DNA of 64,000 nucleotides from Sipunculus nudus (Eukaryota; Annelida; Sipuncula; Golfingiida; Sipunculidae). A program made the translations under genes and the position numbers. The DNA is taken from contig CM049316.1 of NCBI GenBank assembly GCA_026874595.1, forward strand, positions 50,036,695 through 50,100,694, read 5' to 3'. Every line of letters begins with the position of its first letter. Positions within the stretch are counted from its first letter, which is position 1. The notes beneath the pieces were generated by a model. The model was not told the origin of the DNA. It searched no databases and saw only the letters and a program-made list of their open reading frames with translations. Shown here piece after piece: positions 11,680-24,236 of this stretch.

Positions 11680-14530
11680 GTTGGAGTTACCTGGAAACAT
11701 CCTTTCACGTCATGCAATATATGTATATGCATTAGAAAGGATTCTTTCCCGCAGGGATCAGAAACAATGAGAACACTGATAGTACTTAGATAGTAGAACA
11801 ATAATTCATTACATATATAATATATATGCACATTAATGTAAACAAATCGTTATTAACAAGAATATAAAATAACGGAAAATCAATATTTTTTATTGTTGGA
11901 AAGGTGTTTTTAAAATGTGCTATTGGGATAATGCACATAATACCAAAGTTTATAAACGTGGGAAAACGATACTAAACTGTGAAGTAACACCAAAGAAACA
12001 TGTTTTTCACAGTACATTTTAATGTATGTTATGTTATTCAAATATATAGGCCTACGTATGTCCAACAATGCCTATCAAAATTATGCCTAGTTACTATGAT
12101 TTCATAGCAGTACATTCTGGTATCTTAGAGGAAAATCGCACGTACATATCTTTAAGCACTTACTTATCCAGGTCTTCAATTTGCACTTTATTTCAGTGAC
12201 ATTTAAATGAAGCATAATTACGTTATGAAATTAATATAAAATGGAAATATAATATATAATTACATTTATTCAATTCAACTTCACTTGAAGAAAAGTAGGA
12301 AATTTATTTAATAATTTTGAGACGCACAATTCCTTGGTTAACTAGATGTATACACGAGACTTAACTTCAAATCATATATCTAATCTGGTAACCTCCGTAT
12401 GCAACTTTGTACATTTAAGCCCTCATATAGTCAGAATGCAGAAGTCATGCACTGCTGATAAAACTTCAGCTTCAGCAGGAATGCATGCGGTCTCCCAAGG
12501 CTGCAAGGTGGTGATTTCACGGAGATGCAGAGTTCCAGTTAATTATAAAACAACATGCAGCAACAATTCAATAATTCTAAAGAAGCGCCTGGAATGTTCC
12601 AAAAACTTCTAATAAGTTATGATCCCTTGGGTGTTTGTTTATTTATTTATTTTGTATTCACCAGTCCCGTCAGCTGTAGAGACGCGGACCATGACCTACA
12701 CCTTGCAATTATACACGTTGTTCGGTTCCCGAACATTGTAAATGATATCCTTTGTTGATTAATGTAATAGGTGCCAATTTAAAGAAGTAATTTTCACTCC
12801 GAATCCCCGCCTGGTTGGCCACATGATGTGTGCTGTCTTTCCGCTAAAATCTTCTGTGTGATAGGAAAATTTCCGTGTGCTAATAAAACTGTCAATCAAA
12901 CGTGAAAATGACAAGGTCGGGTGGGTAAAAATAGAAGCGGACACCCTGTGGTATTTTGGGTCTTCGAAAGGGGCAAGTTTGAGACAAAGCCATCAAACAT
13001 TTTGCAATATAGATATATTTGTATACCTGCGTCTTTTAAATCTTATCTTACAGCAATGGAAAGGTACAATTATATTTCAGTCTAATTTGTCCACCTGCAT
13101 GGTTTCTCGTCATTTTGAATACACCATGCGCATGCATATCGAAAGTCCGCATCTTTGGTCTTTATATTTTACTTTCACTGTGTCACCGTCACTATATATA
13201 TACGCTATAGCTTCTAATTTAAGATTGGCAAATGCATTTTATTCATTTGTCCTGCATGTATCATGACTGAGACTGACTCCGCCGTATGACTTTAAAGGAT
13301 TATCATGACCAAGACACATTTTCCTTATTTAATCCCTGGGCCATGCATGCACGGTGACTGGGTTTTGAGAGCGATATCAATATAAAGCGGCGTTTATACC
13401 GGGCGCACAGTATATGCGATATATATGCAGGCGGTCTGCGGTATACAGTATGTATTTTTTTTTAATAAAGGCAGCGAATGAAACCGATTTGAGAAATTGA
13501 CATGGATGAAATGTAAAAAGGAGTTATAAGTTCTGGTATTAGTGGCAAGATTTTATGTTTCAAAAGGTACAAACATTTAACGCAGTACTATTCCTTACAA
13601 CAATGTATAAAATAAACAATGTTTATAAGCAAACATGTATTACCAAAAAAAATTTATTTACTTCAATTCATAATATAATAGGTTATATTTTTATAATTTT
13701 ATTTGCTATGTGCCATATATATTTAAGGATGTTTTGCAGCTCCTGCCAAAATCTGTTTCACTGGCAGTGACAGTGCTTTTTTCAATCACTAATGAAAATT
13801 TTAATACGCACATACTATATACATGTGTGTATATATATATATATATATATAGGCCTATATACACACACACGCACACACAAAAGCGCGCACACGTGCACGT
13901 ACACATGTAGCCTATACATATACAGAAAGTACTACACATATACAAATTTGTAAAATCTGTTCAGTATGTGTTGAAACCGTATTAATACATATTTGTTCAA
14001 GCGTATAAGTCACTAATTACTGTCTTGTCTTACATATTCAAGGATCTGGGTGTAGGCGTGCGCAGTTCCACGTACGTCGTATAATAATTACATCAATATT
14101 TCATGAAGTATATTATCTTTATATTTTACACTGGAAAATTAACTATATCCATAAATTATCTGGCTCTTTCTAAGTTAAGACGGTATTAATTTTATTTTCA
14201 ATCCAAAAAGTCTCTTAGAATGATTGACAGTTCTTGTGCACGGCCGATTGTGCCCGATAACGATTGTACATAGAATGTTTGGCACAGAAATGATCACTAG
14301 TAAACAATCAGACATCACATATATATACGACATGATATAGACAGTATCTTCGATTTTTATTTATGAAAATATGTTAATATTTAAAATAAATACTCATCTT
14401 ATTATATGATATCGGTAAAACATGGTTTTCCAGTGCCATTACATGACACAATTAGGAGGTCACTCAGATCACGTGCCTGGTGTCTGTCAAACGCGTCAGT
14501 CAGTTGGACGGCGATCATTGGTTACAAGTT
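11680..14530. other. Intron 4 sequence, mostly single copy
   Basis: No conserved exon, RNA gene or recognised repeat was seen on either strand except the TA/CA microsatellite listed separately. Several ORFs of 60-130 codons exist here but none resembles a known protein or has supporting splice structure. Confidence 0.6.
13827..13905. repeat. (TA)n followed by (CA)n microsatellite
   Basis: Alternating TA runs to about 13850, then AGGCCTATA, then an ACACAC/GCACAC tract. Mirror-frame ORFs with IYIYIY and THTHTH translations derive from it. Confidence 0.9.
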
Positions 14531-14536
14531 AAACCA

Positions 14537-16399
14537 ACAAGGGACCTATGGGTCACTGTGCTCAGCTGACGTTAACCTTGAAGGTAAAAATCTAATGGAG
14601 ATAAAGTGTAAGAGGAAGAGGTAATAAAGGCCATGGTTGGTTTATATGATTGGTTTGTATTGATGAGCAAGAAATTGTTGCAAAAAATATTTTGTGACCT
14701 GACCATGTGTTTCCTAATGTTGAAACTAAAGCATGTGAGCAGTTTGTGAACAAATGATCTGTACTATTACCATGATCATTAGTTGGTTTTTCGATTAACT
14801 GTTGACATTTCAGTAGTTTACACATTTGTTCAATTGAATCTATTTTTTTGTATAATATATATTATTAAATATATATGTATTTTTTTAATGAATGTATACA
14901 GTTGAAATATAGCTAATTAACAACATAAAACAGGGCAAACAAAGCCTGATCTCAAATTCTGCTGAGGCAGGAAAATAATGAACAAATGTTTGTATTAAAT
15001 CCTGATTTTTTTATCACATCAATTATTTTCTTATTTAAGTTTATATTTCTATACATTTCCAATTTAACATATATATTTGAACATAAAAGTTGATTCATAA
15101 TTCTCAATTGCATCATCATTAATCTCAATCTTGTCAGATAACACCACATCATGCATACAAATGTTTATTTATTTTTTACCACAAAAATATATCTTTTAAA
15201 TCTGCAAAACAATAAATATCTAAAAATAATACTTGATTTAGATTTCACAATTTTTAATTGTGTCTTTATTTATCCATAATGTGCTTCATATTTTATAATA
15301 ATTTAAGCATACTGATGGGTTCATTTATATTTGTTAAAATCATTTAAAAGAAAATTTATTTCTTTAAAAATGCTACATTACAAAACACTGCATCTTCTGG
15401 ATTACACCTTGAATTATTTTTTCAAGGAAAGTTTTTGCATATCGGAATGGAAACAGCATTACAATTAAGGAGATACAGTGAAAACAATAACAATTTCTGC
15501 ATAACACTTGGTGGGTTGGGTTTGCAGGGGGGGGGGGGTGATTGGGGTGGTGATATGAGAATAACTGTACACCTGTCACAGCAGGGGATCTCCCCCAGTG
15601 ACTGTAACAAATCAGAAACCCTGGCATAGCTGACTTCCAGTGACCTGGAGTGGGACCCTGCACCTGTAATCAAAGCAAGTGACTACAGAAAAAAAATCAA
15701 TAACTAGCTTAATTTTCAAGCTTTCTTTTTCAAATTTCAGATTTAGACAAACTGAATATTTATGTTTACATGCTGTGAAAATTAAATCAATGGTGCTTAC
15801 AGGATAAAAAACATACCATGGTCAAAGTTGGGCAAAATTTAAGGTACTGATTTTTTTTATGCTAATAACTTAAAAAATTTACAAAATTCGGATCTAATTT
15901 TGGGTAAACAATTGAATCTTAATTAAACATAGTTATATACTTGAGAAAATAGACTCTAGTTTCAAAATTTTTGATGTTAAGTGAGATATTATTTTTTCTG
16001 ATTTTTTACAAAGTCCATTATGTTTGGGCCCATAACTTACAGAATTTATACTTTACAGACTTAATTATTGGCATGTACATAGGAACTACATGGAGGAATA
16101 TTTATGGTAAATATGAGGAAAAACAGATGAGTGGTTTTGATATTAGGCAGTCCTGAAGTGTGAAAATAGGATTTTAATAAAAAATTGAGGTTTTTCCTTA
16201 ATTTCTCAATGGTACGAAGTCGCAAAGACCCAGTTTTTGGCTTGGTAGGAGATCTTGGGGACATCTAACATTATGCAGAATTTGGATCCCTAGGTCTTAC
16301 GGTTTCAAAACGTGCCACATCTACGGACGGACAGACGGACGGACGACGGACAATGGACCACGACTATAGCTCAGATGACTTATAGTCAGCTGAGCTAAT
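14537..16399 (+). mobile_element. Family A element, short subfamily, full length (copy near 14.5 kb)
   Basis: The 5' end is ACAAGGGACCTATGGGTCAC plus GCTCAGCTGA, and the 3' end is the hairpin TAGCTCAG...CTGAGCTA ending near 16397. An (ACGG)n tract lies at about 16323-16350. The left repeat GCTCAGCTGA is the exact reverse complement of TCAGCTGAGC in the 3' hairpin. It is near-identical throughout to the 19917 copy, but the flanks differ, so these are separate insertions. No ORF for a transposition protein is present. Confidence 0.88.
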
Positions 16400-16769
16400 A
16401 AAAAAAGGGATAATATATGATCTTGGAAATATTTAACGGAAGTTAACTCTGTAAACACATTGCACTTGGTTTTCTCACTGGAATTGATAGCCAACATTTA
16501 GTGATTTACCGATTTCTGATGAATTTAGCGCAAGTGTCTGATTTTACTCTCGCAGGCGACATGTTACCAGGGCCCACGTAACAAGGCCACGTGAGTGAAA
16601 GTCAATCATTTTTATTTTTTTCCAACAAGTCGGCGTCCGCGCCAGTTTGGATCTTGGTCACATGTTAGAACAACTCCTGACGTTCTGCTCTTTCATTTAA
16701 GTACAAATATGATAGATGACAATAGATATTTCACCCCCAAAACTTGCCCCAATTACGGGTATGTAAAAT

Positions 16770-16860
16770 GGGCTTTAACGTGCCCTGGCGGGCGCCTTTG
16801 AATTCTAGGCCTGTGACAAACCGCGCGCCCGCCAAGGCGGTATTGGAGTTTAAAGGCTTA
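16770..16860. other. GC-rich inverted repeat, possible hairpin
   Basis: TGGCGGGCGC (16786-16795) and GCGCCCGCCA (16825-16834) are perfect complements around a 29-base loop. Outer sequences GGCTTTAA and TTTAAAGGCTT extend the pairing imperfectly. It sits in intron 4 about 200 bp to the left of exon 4, i.e. just downstream of that exon in the transcript. Confidence 0.5.
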
Positions 16861-17062
16861 ATCTGACGTTTAATCACACAAGTTTACTGAAATTTTGAGG
16901 AATTTTGCTTTGAATACATCCTAACATATTAAATTTCAGAGGAGGAGATCACCATTAAATATGAAAACTGACTATTTGAAAAACTGAAATTGATCTTTAG
17001 CGATTGTCAAAGCAGTGAGGAGTCATCTGGTCAGCTAAGGAAGAAATTTGTTAAGAAATTAC

Positions 17063-17243
17063 CTGAATCAAGGTATGAGTTCACCAAATGAGGGAGCTTC
17101 TGCCGAACAAACTGTGTGGCGAAGGTGCTGGTATCCAAGCTGGCTGAATGCAGCAAAGCAAGTCCAAATGCCACCTCCTGGGTACGGGTTAATTTCAAAA
17201 CCTTACTCAGCTGACTGAGAAGATGAGGAGAAGGCTTCAGTGT
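17063..17243 (-). CDS. CNOT1: CNOT1 coding exon 4 (residues 104-163 plus first base of codon 164)
   Basis: This exon has 60 codons plus one base. The acceptor is CACTTTCAG (AG at 17245-17244) and the donor is CAG|GTAATT, with GT at 17062-17061. The peptide starts [20 protein letters not shown] and ends [13 protein letters not shown]. It matches the family block [14 protein letters not shown] followed by FGLALL and the QKLP-L--SY-D motif. The terminal G pairs with AG at the start of exon 5 to make Glu164, so the junction is phase 1 on both sides. No ATG lies in this exon, so ORF finders would miss it. Confidence 0.97.
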
Positions 17244-17520
17244 CTGAAAGTGATAAGATTCAGTTTAATACTAGAATGAATGCTAAATATAACAACACAA
17301 AAACAGAAATGTCTCCCAGCCCTACAGGCCTCCCATTCACAAATTTGAAGAAAAAATATGGACAACTTCAACAGTTTTGGTTCACAATAATCCTAGATTT
17401 CAGCAAGAGATAATGGTCAAGAATTGCCAATTTTTGGACTTATCTGCGATTTTGGTAAAACAATTCACGTATAAAATTTTCACAAAAAATCAAGTGGTTC
17501 AAAAGTTATAGTGATCACAA

Positions 17521-19550
17521 ACAAGGAGCTGGGTTACAGTGCTCAGCTCAATTAAAAAAATTTAGCAAATGCAAAATATACTCATTTCTTTTATTTTTGC
17601 ATATATATATACATATATATCATAGCATTTGAAAAGGGTGACACACAGGAATGACTGTACACTTGTCACAGCAGAATTGCTGGACCAGTACTGCATCACT
17701 TATAAGGTTACCGAGGCGGGGCTGTAATGACCAGAATTTGGCAGCCTGGTTCATGACAATGAGCCCAATACAATAGGGCCCTTGAAAAAAATTCAAGAAT
17801 AAGCCTAATTTTTGAGCTTTTATTTCCAATTTTCAGCATTCAACAGATTTATCAATTATAAGTTCCTGCTGCAAAAAATAATCGAATGCACTTACAGGGA
17901 AAAAAGGTAAAATGCTCAAATATGGTCAAAATTTAAGGTACTGATTTTATATTTATGCTAATAACTTAAATTTTTACAAAATTCAGATCTAATTTTGGGT
18001 ATACAATTGGATCTTGATTAAATATATGTGACCGGGTATACTTCCGTCAGTTTCCAGTGTTATTTATTTGTTGTGGTCTGTGTACGTGCAAGAGTGTACA
18101 CACTGAGGTATTATTGGTCAGCAGCATGCCAAAGCTGTAATCCACCTCGGAGCAAAGCACCTTTGACTGATAATTAATTTCCGTCAATTTATGATTTGTC
18201 TGCAATATCAAGGTATAATTATATAGATGATGTAGTAGAAAGCGTTATATTTAATATAGGTAATACTATCCAGTGCTTATACGTTTTTGTGATACATTGG
18301 ATGAACTTACTCAATTATTAGTAATATTGTTCATTTGCATATAAATAGTGTACCTGGTTTTGCCACACAGTTTCCCGATTAACGTCACTTGGCAGGCAAC
18401 TACTGAACTGGAGAGTTCAATGTCTTCAATTCTCTTTCCAGGTACGTAATTTTAAGTGTATTACCTGCATTTGTGTCAATGTCATATTCAGTAGAGTAGG
18501 TCAGTCAATGTATTGTCATAATAACGGTAATGTTATCATACATATACTATAATGCTAAATGTGGTCCAAAAGGTAAACTAAAGGTGACTATAAAACTATT
18601 CTATGGCCAAATGTGGTCGTCTGTAATATCGTATACTATTCATTAGAGTATGTCAGTCATTATATCTTCATAATAATGCTAATATCATTATAGTTATTAT
18701 TACACACTTATTTTGCTAAATGTGGTCAGAAAGTTTGATTTATCAATGACCAAAGGTGGTCATCCAGTAATAATGTTCTCAATGTGTAAACACATTGTAA
18801 GTGCCGCACATTGAGTTAGCAAATGTGAACTGTAAATTCTGTGTATATTTCCTATTGTACATTTGTCGCTGTGTTTATAGTATATATGTCTTGGCAGGCA
18901 ACTGTTGAACAAAAGAGTGTAATGTCATGTGTTTTTCTCTTTCCAGCACATTAAACCTGTATAGCACATTCTGTTTTGTGCTTCGGATGGTGTCTGTGAC
19001 TGAGACTGAGAGACGTGATCTGTATGTGCGGTCTACTACCCCAGTAATTGTCCTTAACCAAACCCGGTGTGACAACTACTGTTACATATAGTAATATACT
19101 ATATAAATATATATATATAAATCTCTAGCTTCAACAGATATCATGTTTAGTGAGTAAATATCTTTTCTGATTTTTTTCCCCCAAGTGCATTATGTTTGGG
19201 CCCATAACTTTTATAAATTATGTAATACTGACCTCATTTCTGGCATGTACATAGGAACTATACAGGGGAATATTTGTAGTAAATATGAAGAAATACATAT
19301 GAATAATTTTATATGAGGCAATCCAAAAGGGTAACAAAGGCTTTTAATGGAGATTTTTCCTTAATTTCTTTAACAAATGAAGTCGCAGTGACCCAGTTTT
19401 TGGTTACGTAGAAGATCTTGGGGACATCTAACAGTTAGTTGGCTGAATTTTGGATTCGTAGGTCTAACGGTTTCAAAATGTGCCAGCCTAACGAATGGAC
19501 AGACGGACAGTCTGGCGGACGACAGACAGTGCAGCTCATATCAGGTCATA
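17521..19550 (+). mobile_element. Old family A element split by an insertion
   Basis: The 5' end is degenerate (ACAAGGAGCTGGGTTACAGT, then GCTCAGCTCA). Core sequence runs to about 18026, resumes at about 19118 with ATCTCTAGCTTCAACAG, and continues to a decayed (ACGG)n tract and 3' end near 19495-19550. Many substitutions and the interruption indicate an older copy than those at 14537 and 19917. Confidence 0.75.
18027..19117. mobile_element. ~1.1-kb unclassified insertion inside a family A copy
   Basis: Host repeat homology breaks at both ends. The insert begins TGTGACCGGGTATAC near 18027, and a partly complementary AACCCGGTGTGACAAC lies near 19060. Inside, TTGGCAGGCAACT...TCTCTTTCCAG occurs twice about 500 bp apart (near 18390 and 18892), and an imperfect tandem repeat with AAATGTGGTC occurs four times (about 18556-18760). 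No coding region or confident terminal repeats were found. Confidence 0.5.
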
Positions 19551-19747
19551 TTATACATACACATATATTTTATTATTTTTAATTCCCAAATGTATAAACT
19601 GAATTTAAAAGAAAATAATGCCACAACATGGCATCTTCAAGATTATTCCTTGAATCACTATTAAAAAGTTTTGTACATATGAGTTTTCAGTACATGCTCA
19701 ATTTTATTCATCAAAATAAAAGATTCAGTAAATTTGATAAAATAAAA

Positions 19748-19850
19748 CAAGGGACCCATTGGTCACTGTGCTCCACTGAAGTTCTTGAAGTTAAAAATCT
19801 AAAATAATATCGAAATGAGATAAAGTGTAAGAGGAAGAGATAATATACCA
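19748..19850 (+). repeat. Family A 5' end fragment
   Basis: ACAAGGGACCCATTGGTCAC, then a mutated left repeat (GCTCCACTGA) and about 100 bp of the short-subfamily 5' region, cut off before the complete copy that starts at 19917. Confidence 0.7.
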
Positions 19851-19916
19851 TACATTCTCAATTAATTTGGAAAGAAATAAATAAATACGATCTTGGAATT
19901 CCAAAATAAAACAGTA

Positions 19917-21829
19917 ACAAGGGACCTATGGGTCACTGTGCTCAGCTGACGTTAACCTTGAAGGTAAAAATCTAAATAATATCTAATGGAGATAAAGTGT
20001 AAGAGGAAGAGGTAATAAAGGCCATGGTTGGTTTATATGATTGGTTTGTATTGATTAACAAGAAATTGTTGCAAAAAATATTTTGTGACCTGACTATGTG
20101 TTTCCTAATGTTGAAACTAAAGCATGTGAGCAGTTTGTGAACAAATGATCTGTACTATTACCATGATCATTAGTTGGCTTTTCGATTAACTGTTGACATT
20201 TCAGTAGTTTACACATTTGTTCAATTGAATCTATTTTTTTGTATAATATATATTATTAAATATATATGTATTTTTTTTATGAAATGTATACAGTTGAAAT
20301 ATAGCTAATTAACAACATAAAACAGGGCAAACAAAGCCTGATCTCAAATTCTGCTGAGGCAGGAAAATAATGAACAAATGTTTGTATTAAATCCTGATTT
20401 TTTTATCACATCAATTATTTTCTAATCTAAGTTTATATTTCTATACATTTCCAATATAACATATATATCTGAATATAAAAGTTGATTCATAATTCTCAAT
20501 TGCATCATCATAAATCTCAATCTTGTCAGATAACACCACATCATGCATACAAATGTTTATTTATTTTTTACCACAAAAATATATCTTTTAAATCTGTAAA
20601 ACAATAAATATCTAAAAATAATATTTGATTTAGATTTCACAATTTTTAATTGTGTCTTTATTTATCCATAATGTGCTTCATATTTTATAATAATTTAAGC
20701 ATACTGATGGGTTCATTTATATTTGTTAAAATCATTTAAAAGAAAATTGATTTCTTTAAAAATGCTACATTACACAACATTGCATTTTTCTGGATTACAC
20801 CTTGAATTATTTTTTCAAGGAAAGTTTTTGCATATCGGAGTGGAAACAGCATTACAATTAAGAAGATACAGTGAAAACAATAACAATTACTGCATAACAC
20901 TTGGTGGGTTGGTTTTCGGGGGGGGGGGGGGGGGGTGATCAGGGTGGTGATATGAGATAACTGTACACCTGTCACAGCAGGGGATCTCCCCCAGTGACTG
21001 TAACAAATCAGAAACCCTGGCATAGCTGACTTCCAGTGACCTGGAGTGGGACCCTGCATCTGTAATCAAAGCAAGTGACTACAGAAAAAAATCAATAACT
21101 AGCTTAATTTTCAAGCTTTTATTTTCAAATTTCAGATTTAGACAAACTAAATATTTATGATTACATGCTGTGAAAATTAAATCAATAGTGCTTACAGGAA
21201 AAAAACGTGCCCTGGTCAAAGTTGGGCAAAATTTAAGGTACTGATTTTTTTTTTATGCTAATAACTTAAAAAATTTACAAAATTCAGATCTAATTTTGGG
21301 TAAACAATTGAATCTTAATTAAACATAGTTATATACTTGATAAAATAGACTCTAGTTTCAAAATTTTTCATGTTAAGTGAGTTATTATTTTTCCTGATTT
21401 TTTACAAAGTCCATTTTGTTTGGGCCCATAACTTTTTTAAATTATATAATACTGACTTAATATCTGGCATGTACATAGAAACTATATAGAGGAATATTTA
21501 TGGTAAATATGAGGAAAAACAGATGAGTGGTTTTGATATTAGGCAGTCCTGAAGTGTGAAAATAGGATTTTAATAAAAAATTGAGGTTTTTCCTTAATTT
21601 CTCAAAGGAACGAAGTCGCAAAGACCCAGTTTTCGGCTTGGTAGGAGATCTTGGGGACATCTAACATTATGCTGAATTTGGGATTCCTAGGTCTTACGGT
21701 TTCAAAACGTGCCACATCTACGGACGGACGGACGGACGACGGACGGACGGACGGACGGACAGACGGACGGACGACGGACAATGGACCACGACTATAGCTC
21801 AGATGACTTATAGTCAGCTGAGCTAAAAA
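19917..21829 (+). mobile_element. Family A element, short subfamily, full length (reference copy)
   Basis: This is the clearest complete copy. From the 5' end: ACAAG, then the near-palindrome GACCTATGGGTC, then GCTCAGCTGA (19940-19949). About 1.8 kb of AT-rich body follows, with a poly-G run (about 20919-20936), then a long (ACGG)n tract (about 21719-21778). GACAATGGACCACGAC precedes the terminal hairpin at 21795-21825 (TAGCTCAG, TGACT, loop TAT, AGTCA, CTGAGCTA), followed by AAAA. The 3' arm contains the inverse of the left repeat. Non-coding. The layout resembles pearl elements and Helentron-derived non-autonomous elements (family knowledge). Confidence 0.88.
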
Positions 21830-22230
21830 TGAGTAAATATAGTTTTACAGACCTATGGACTGTCGATGTCATTCATAGATGGGCGATTATACAAGAAGTT
21901 AAGAATATCTACCTTATATACCGTCTTTATTCCAATTTAGCGAACACCTAAATATAATTAATTTTCTCAAAGTTCGAGATAATGGAGGATATTTAAAAAT
22001 GAATTAGCGGTGGTCGAGATTTGAGAGGAAGCCGGTTGGATAACCTTCCTTAGAGATGCCAAGCCGCTCTGACACTCAAGCGCTCATGTTACTACCAATT
22101 GTTTCAAGTTTACCCACCAGGTGGCGATATCAGCAGACAGAGGGACAAGCAGCTGTATGTAAGATAGAAGAAGACTTTATAAAAAATACCTGCCTATTTA
22201 CTAATAACTTTGATTTGCATAATACATAAT

Positions 22231-22487
22231 AAATATGGGAAAGTAAAGGCGCATTTAAATGATTACGATCAGAAATAGTCTTAGCTCCCGTACACTTCAA
22301 TCGGGCACTTTTGTATGCGCCGGCACCCATCCAAAAGCTCACCATGCTCGGTGAAGCTTAACTAAGATGATCATTTACTGTTACCATTGTTCCATCACTC
22401 AGATAAATATGGGAAAGTAAAGGCACATTTAAATGATTACGATCAGAAATAGTCTTAGCTCCCGTGCACTTCGATCGGGCACTTTTG
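22231..22487. repeat. Pair of 83-bp direct repeats
   Basis: 22231-22313 and 22405-22487 are almost identical, from AAATATGGGAAAGTAAAGG to TCGGGCACTTTTG, with only a few mismatches, spaced 174 bp. The second copy is followed directly by family A sequence. Confidence 0.8.
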
Positions 22488-22489
22488 GT

Positions 22490-23216
22490 GTATGGAAACT
22501 TGAATAAAAGTTACTCTTTTCAATCAATTCCTTTGAAATTTCAGATTTTAAAATATTAAATCCTTATGTATATATGTTGAGAAATTTAAATCAACAGTGC
22601 TTACAGGGAAAAAACGGCCTTTGCCAAAGTTGGACAAAATTTAAGGTATTGATTTTTTACTTATGCTAATAACTAGACAAATTTGCAAAATTCAGATCTA
22701 ATTTTTGGTAAACAATTGAATCTTGATTAAATAAAGTTATATTCCTGAAAAAAAGTCTCCAGCTTCAGCAATTCTCATGTTAGGTGAGTAAATATATTTC
22801 CTGATTTTTTTAAAAATTGCATTATATTTGGGCCCATAACTTCAAAATAATACCAAATACTGACCTAATTTTTGGTATGTTCATAGAAAATGTATGGAAG
22901 AAAATGAATACTAAATATGATCAAAAACAGATCAGTGGTTTTGATTTTAGGCAGCCTTGAAGTGTGACAATGGCTTTTTAATGGAAAACCGAGGTTTTTC
23001 CTTAATAATTCAAAGGAACATATCCTAGTGATCGAATTTTTTCAGTGTGGTATGAGATTTTGGAGACATCTAACTGTATACTGAATTTCAGATTTGTAGG
23101 TCTAAAGGTTCAAAAACGTGCCAGTCTAACAGACGGACAGACATACAGACAGGCGACGGACTGACAATGGACCATAACTATAGCTCAGATGATTTATAGT
23201 CAGCTGAGCTAAAAAG
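22490..23216 (+). repeat. Family A, 5'-truncated copy with intact 3' hairpin
   Basis: One core unit starts at GAAACTTGAATAAAAG and runs through a short ACAGAC/ACGG tract to the terminal hairpin near 23180-23212 and AAAAA. The 5' end is missing. It lies about 200 bp to the left of exon 3. Confidence 0.8.
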
Positions 23217-23420
23217 CTGAAGAAATAAAAATAATAATGCTATAAAACAAATATCATCACCTATGGATAGATGGAAATAATAAATGTAATTCTTATCAGT
23301 CAACTGACCTAAAATACATTGGACTGGTGACCTTTCTTAAGCCTATAATGAAGAATGCATACAAAACCTCTTCACACAAGTTTTAACAGAGGATGTAAAA
23401 GCAGTAGTGGCTGGCCTGAC

Positions 23421-23519
23421 CTTCTGATGGTGCAGAGGACTGTCTACAGCGTAACACAAGGTTGAGACAAAATCTGGCTTGGTCAGTAACTTGGACCACT
23501 CTTGGGTTAAGTACTGGAT
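23421..23519 (-). CDS. CNOT1: CNOT1 coding exon 3 (residues 71-103)
   Basis: This is a 33-codon, phase 0/0 exon. The acceptor is TTCATTTTCAG and the donor is AAG|GTCAGG at 23420. The peptide runs IQYLTQEWSKLLTKPDF, then VSTLCYAVDSPLHHQK. It aligns to the vertebrate segment containing [23 protein letters not shown]. An open frame extends beyond both boundaries, but those extra codons have no counterpart in the family, so the exon is cut at the splice sites. A family A repeat ends about 200 bp to the left (near 23216) and another begins about 75 bp to the right (23594), so the exon is tightly hemmed in by transposon sequence. Confidence 0.97.
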
Positions 23520-23593
23520 CTGAAAATGAACAATTTTTTTAGACAAAACTCTGATACAGAGATGATTTTTATATATGCTAGTGAAGTTTTATA

Positions 23594-24055
23594 ACAAGGG
23601 ACCCACAGGTCACTGTGCTCAGCTGAAGTTGACCTTGAAGGTAAAATCTAAAATAATATCAAATGGAGATAAAATTTGAGAGGAAGAAGTAATATAGGCG
23701 ATGGTTGGTTGATATGATTGGTTTGTATGAGAATAACTGTACACCTGTCACAATAGGGGATCTCCCCCAGTGACCTGTTACAAATAAGGTACCCTGAAAT
23801 ATAGCTGACCTCCAGTGACCAGCCTGCAGCTGGACATTATACAGTTGACTACAATAGAGCCTCTGAAAAAAAATCAATAACTAGCCTAATTTTTGAGCTT
23901 TTATTTTCAAATTAGAATTCGACAGATTAAATTCTTGTGTACCTGCTGTGAAAATTAAATAAAATGTACTTTCAGGTAAAAAAATGTGCAAATGTCAAAG
24001 TTGGGCATACTGATTTTATATTCATGCTATTATTAGACTTAAACAAGGCCTACAG
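23594..24055 (+). repeat. Family A 5' end, internally deleted and 3'-truncated
   Basis: ACAAGGGACCCACAGGTCAC and GCTCAGCTGA, then the short-subfamily 5' region, then a jump at about 23728 into the GAGAATAACTGTACACCTGT segment, stopping near 24040-24055. Confidence 0.75.
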
Positions 24056-24236
24056 GCCTAACGCAAACCTGAGTAATGGCATATACACCAGGTATAGTGC
24101 TTCAATGCTGGACCATTACTTTTCATGTACATGTGTAACATGGATATGAACAATGCTAGTACTAAACATTTTGAATAAGAAACAATTACACAAATATCAC
24201 TTCTGCAATTCTGGCATGGGTGTACACAACAACAAA

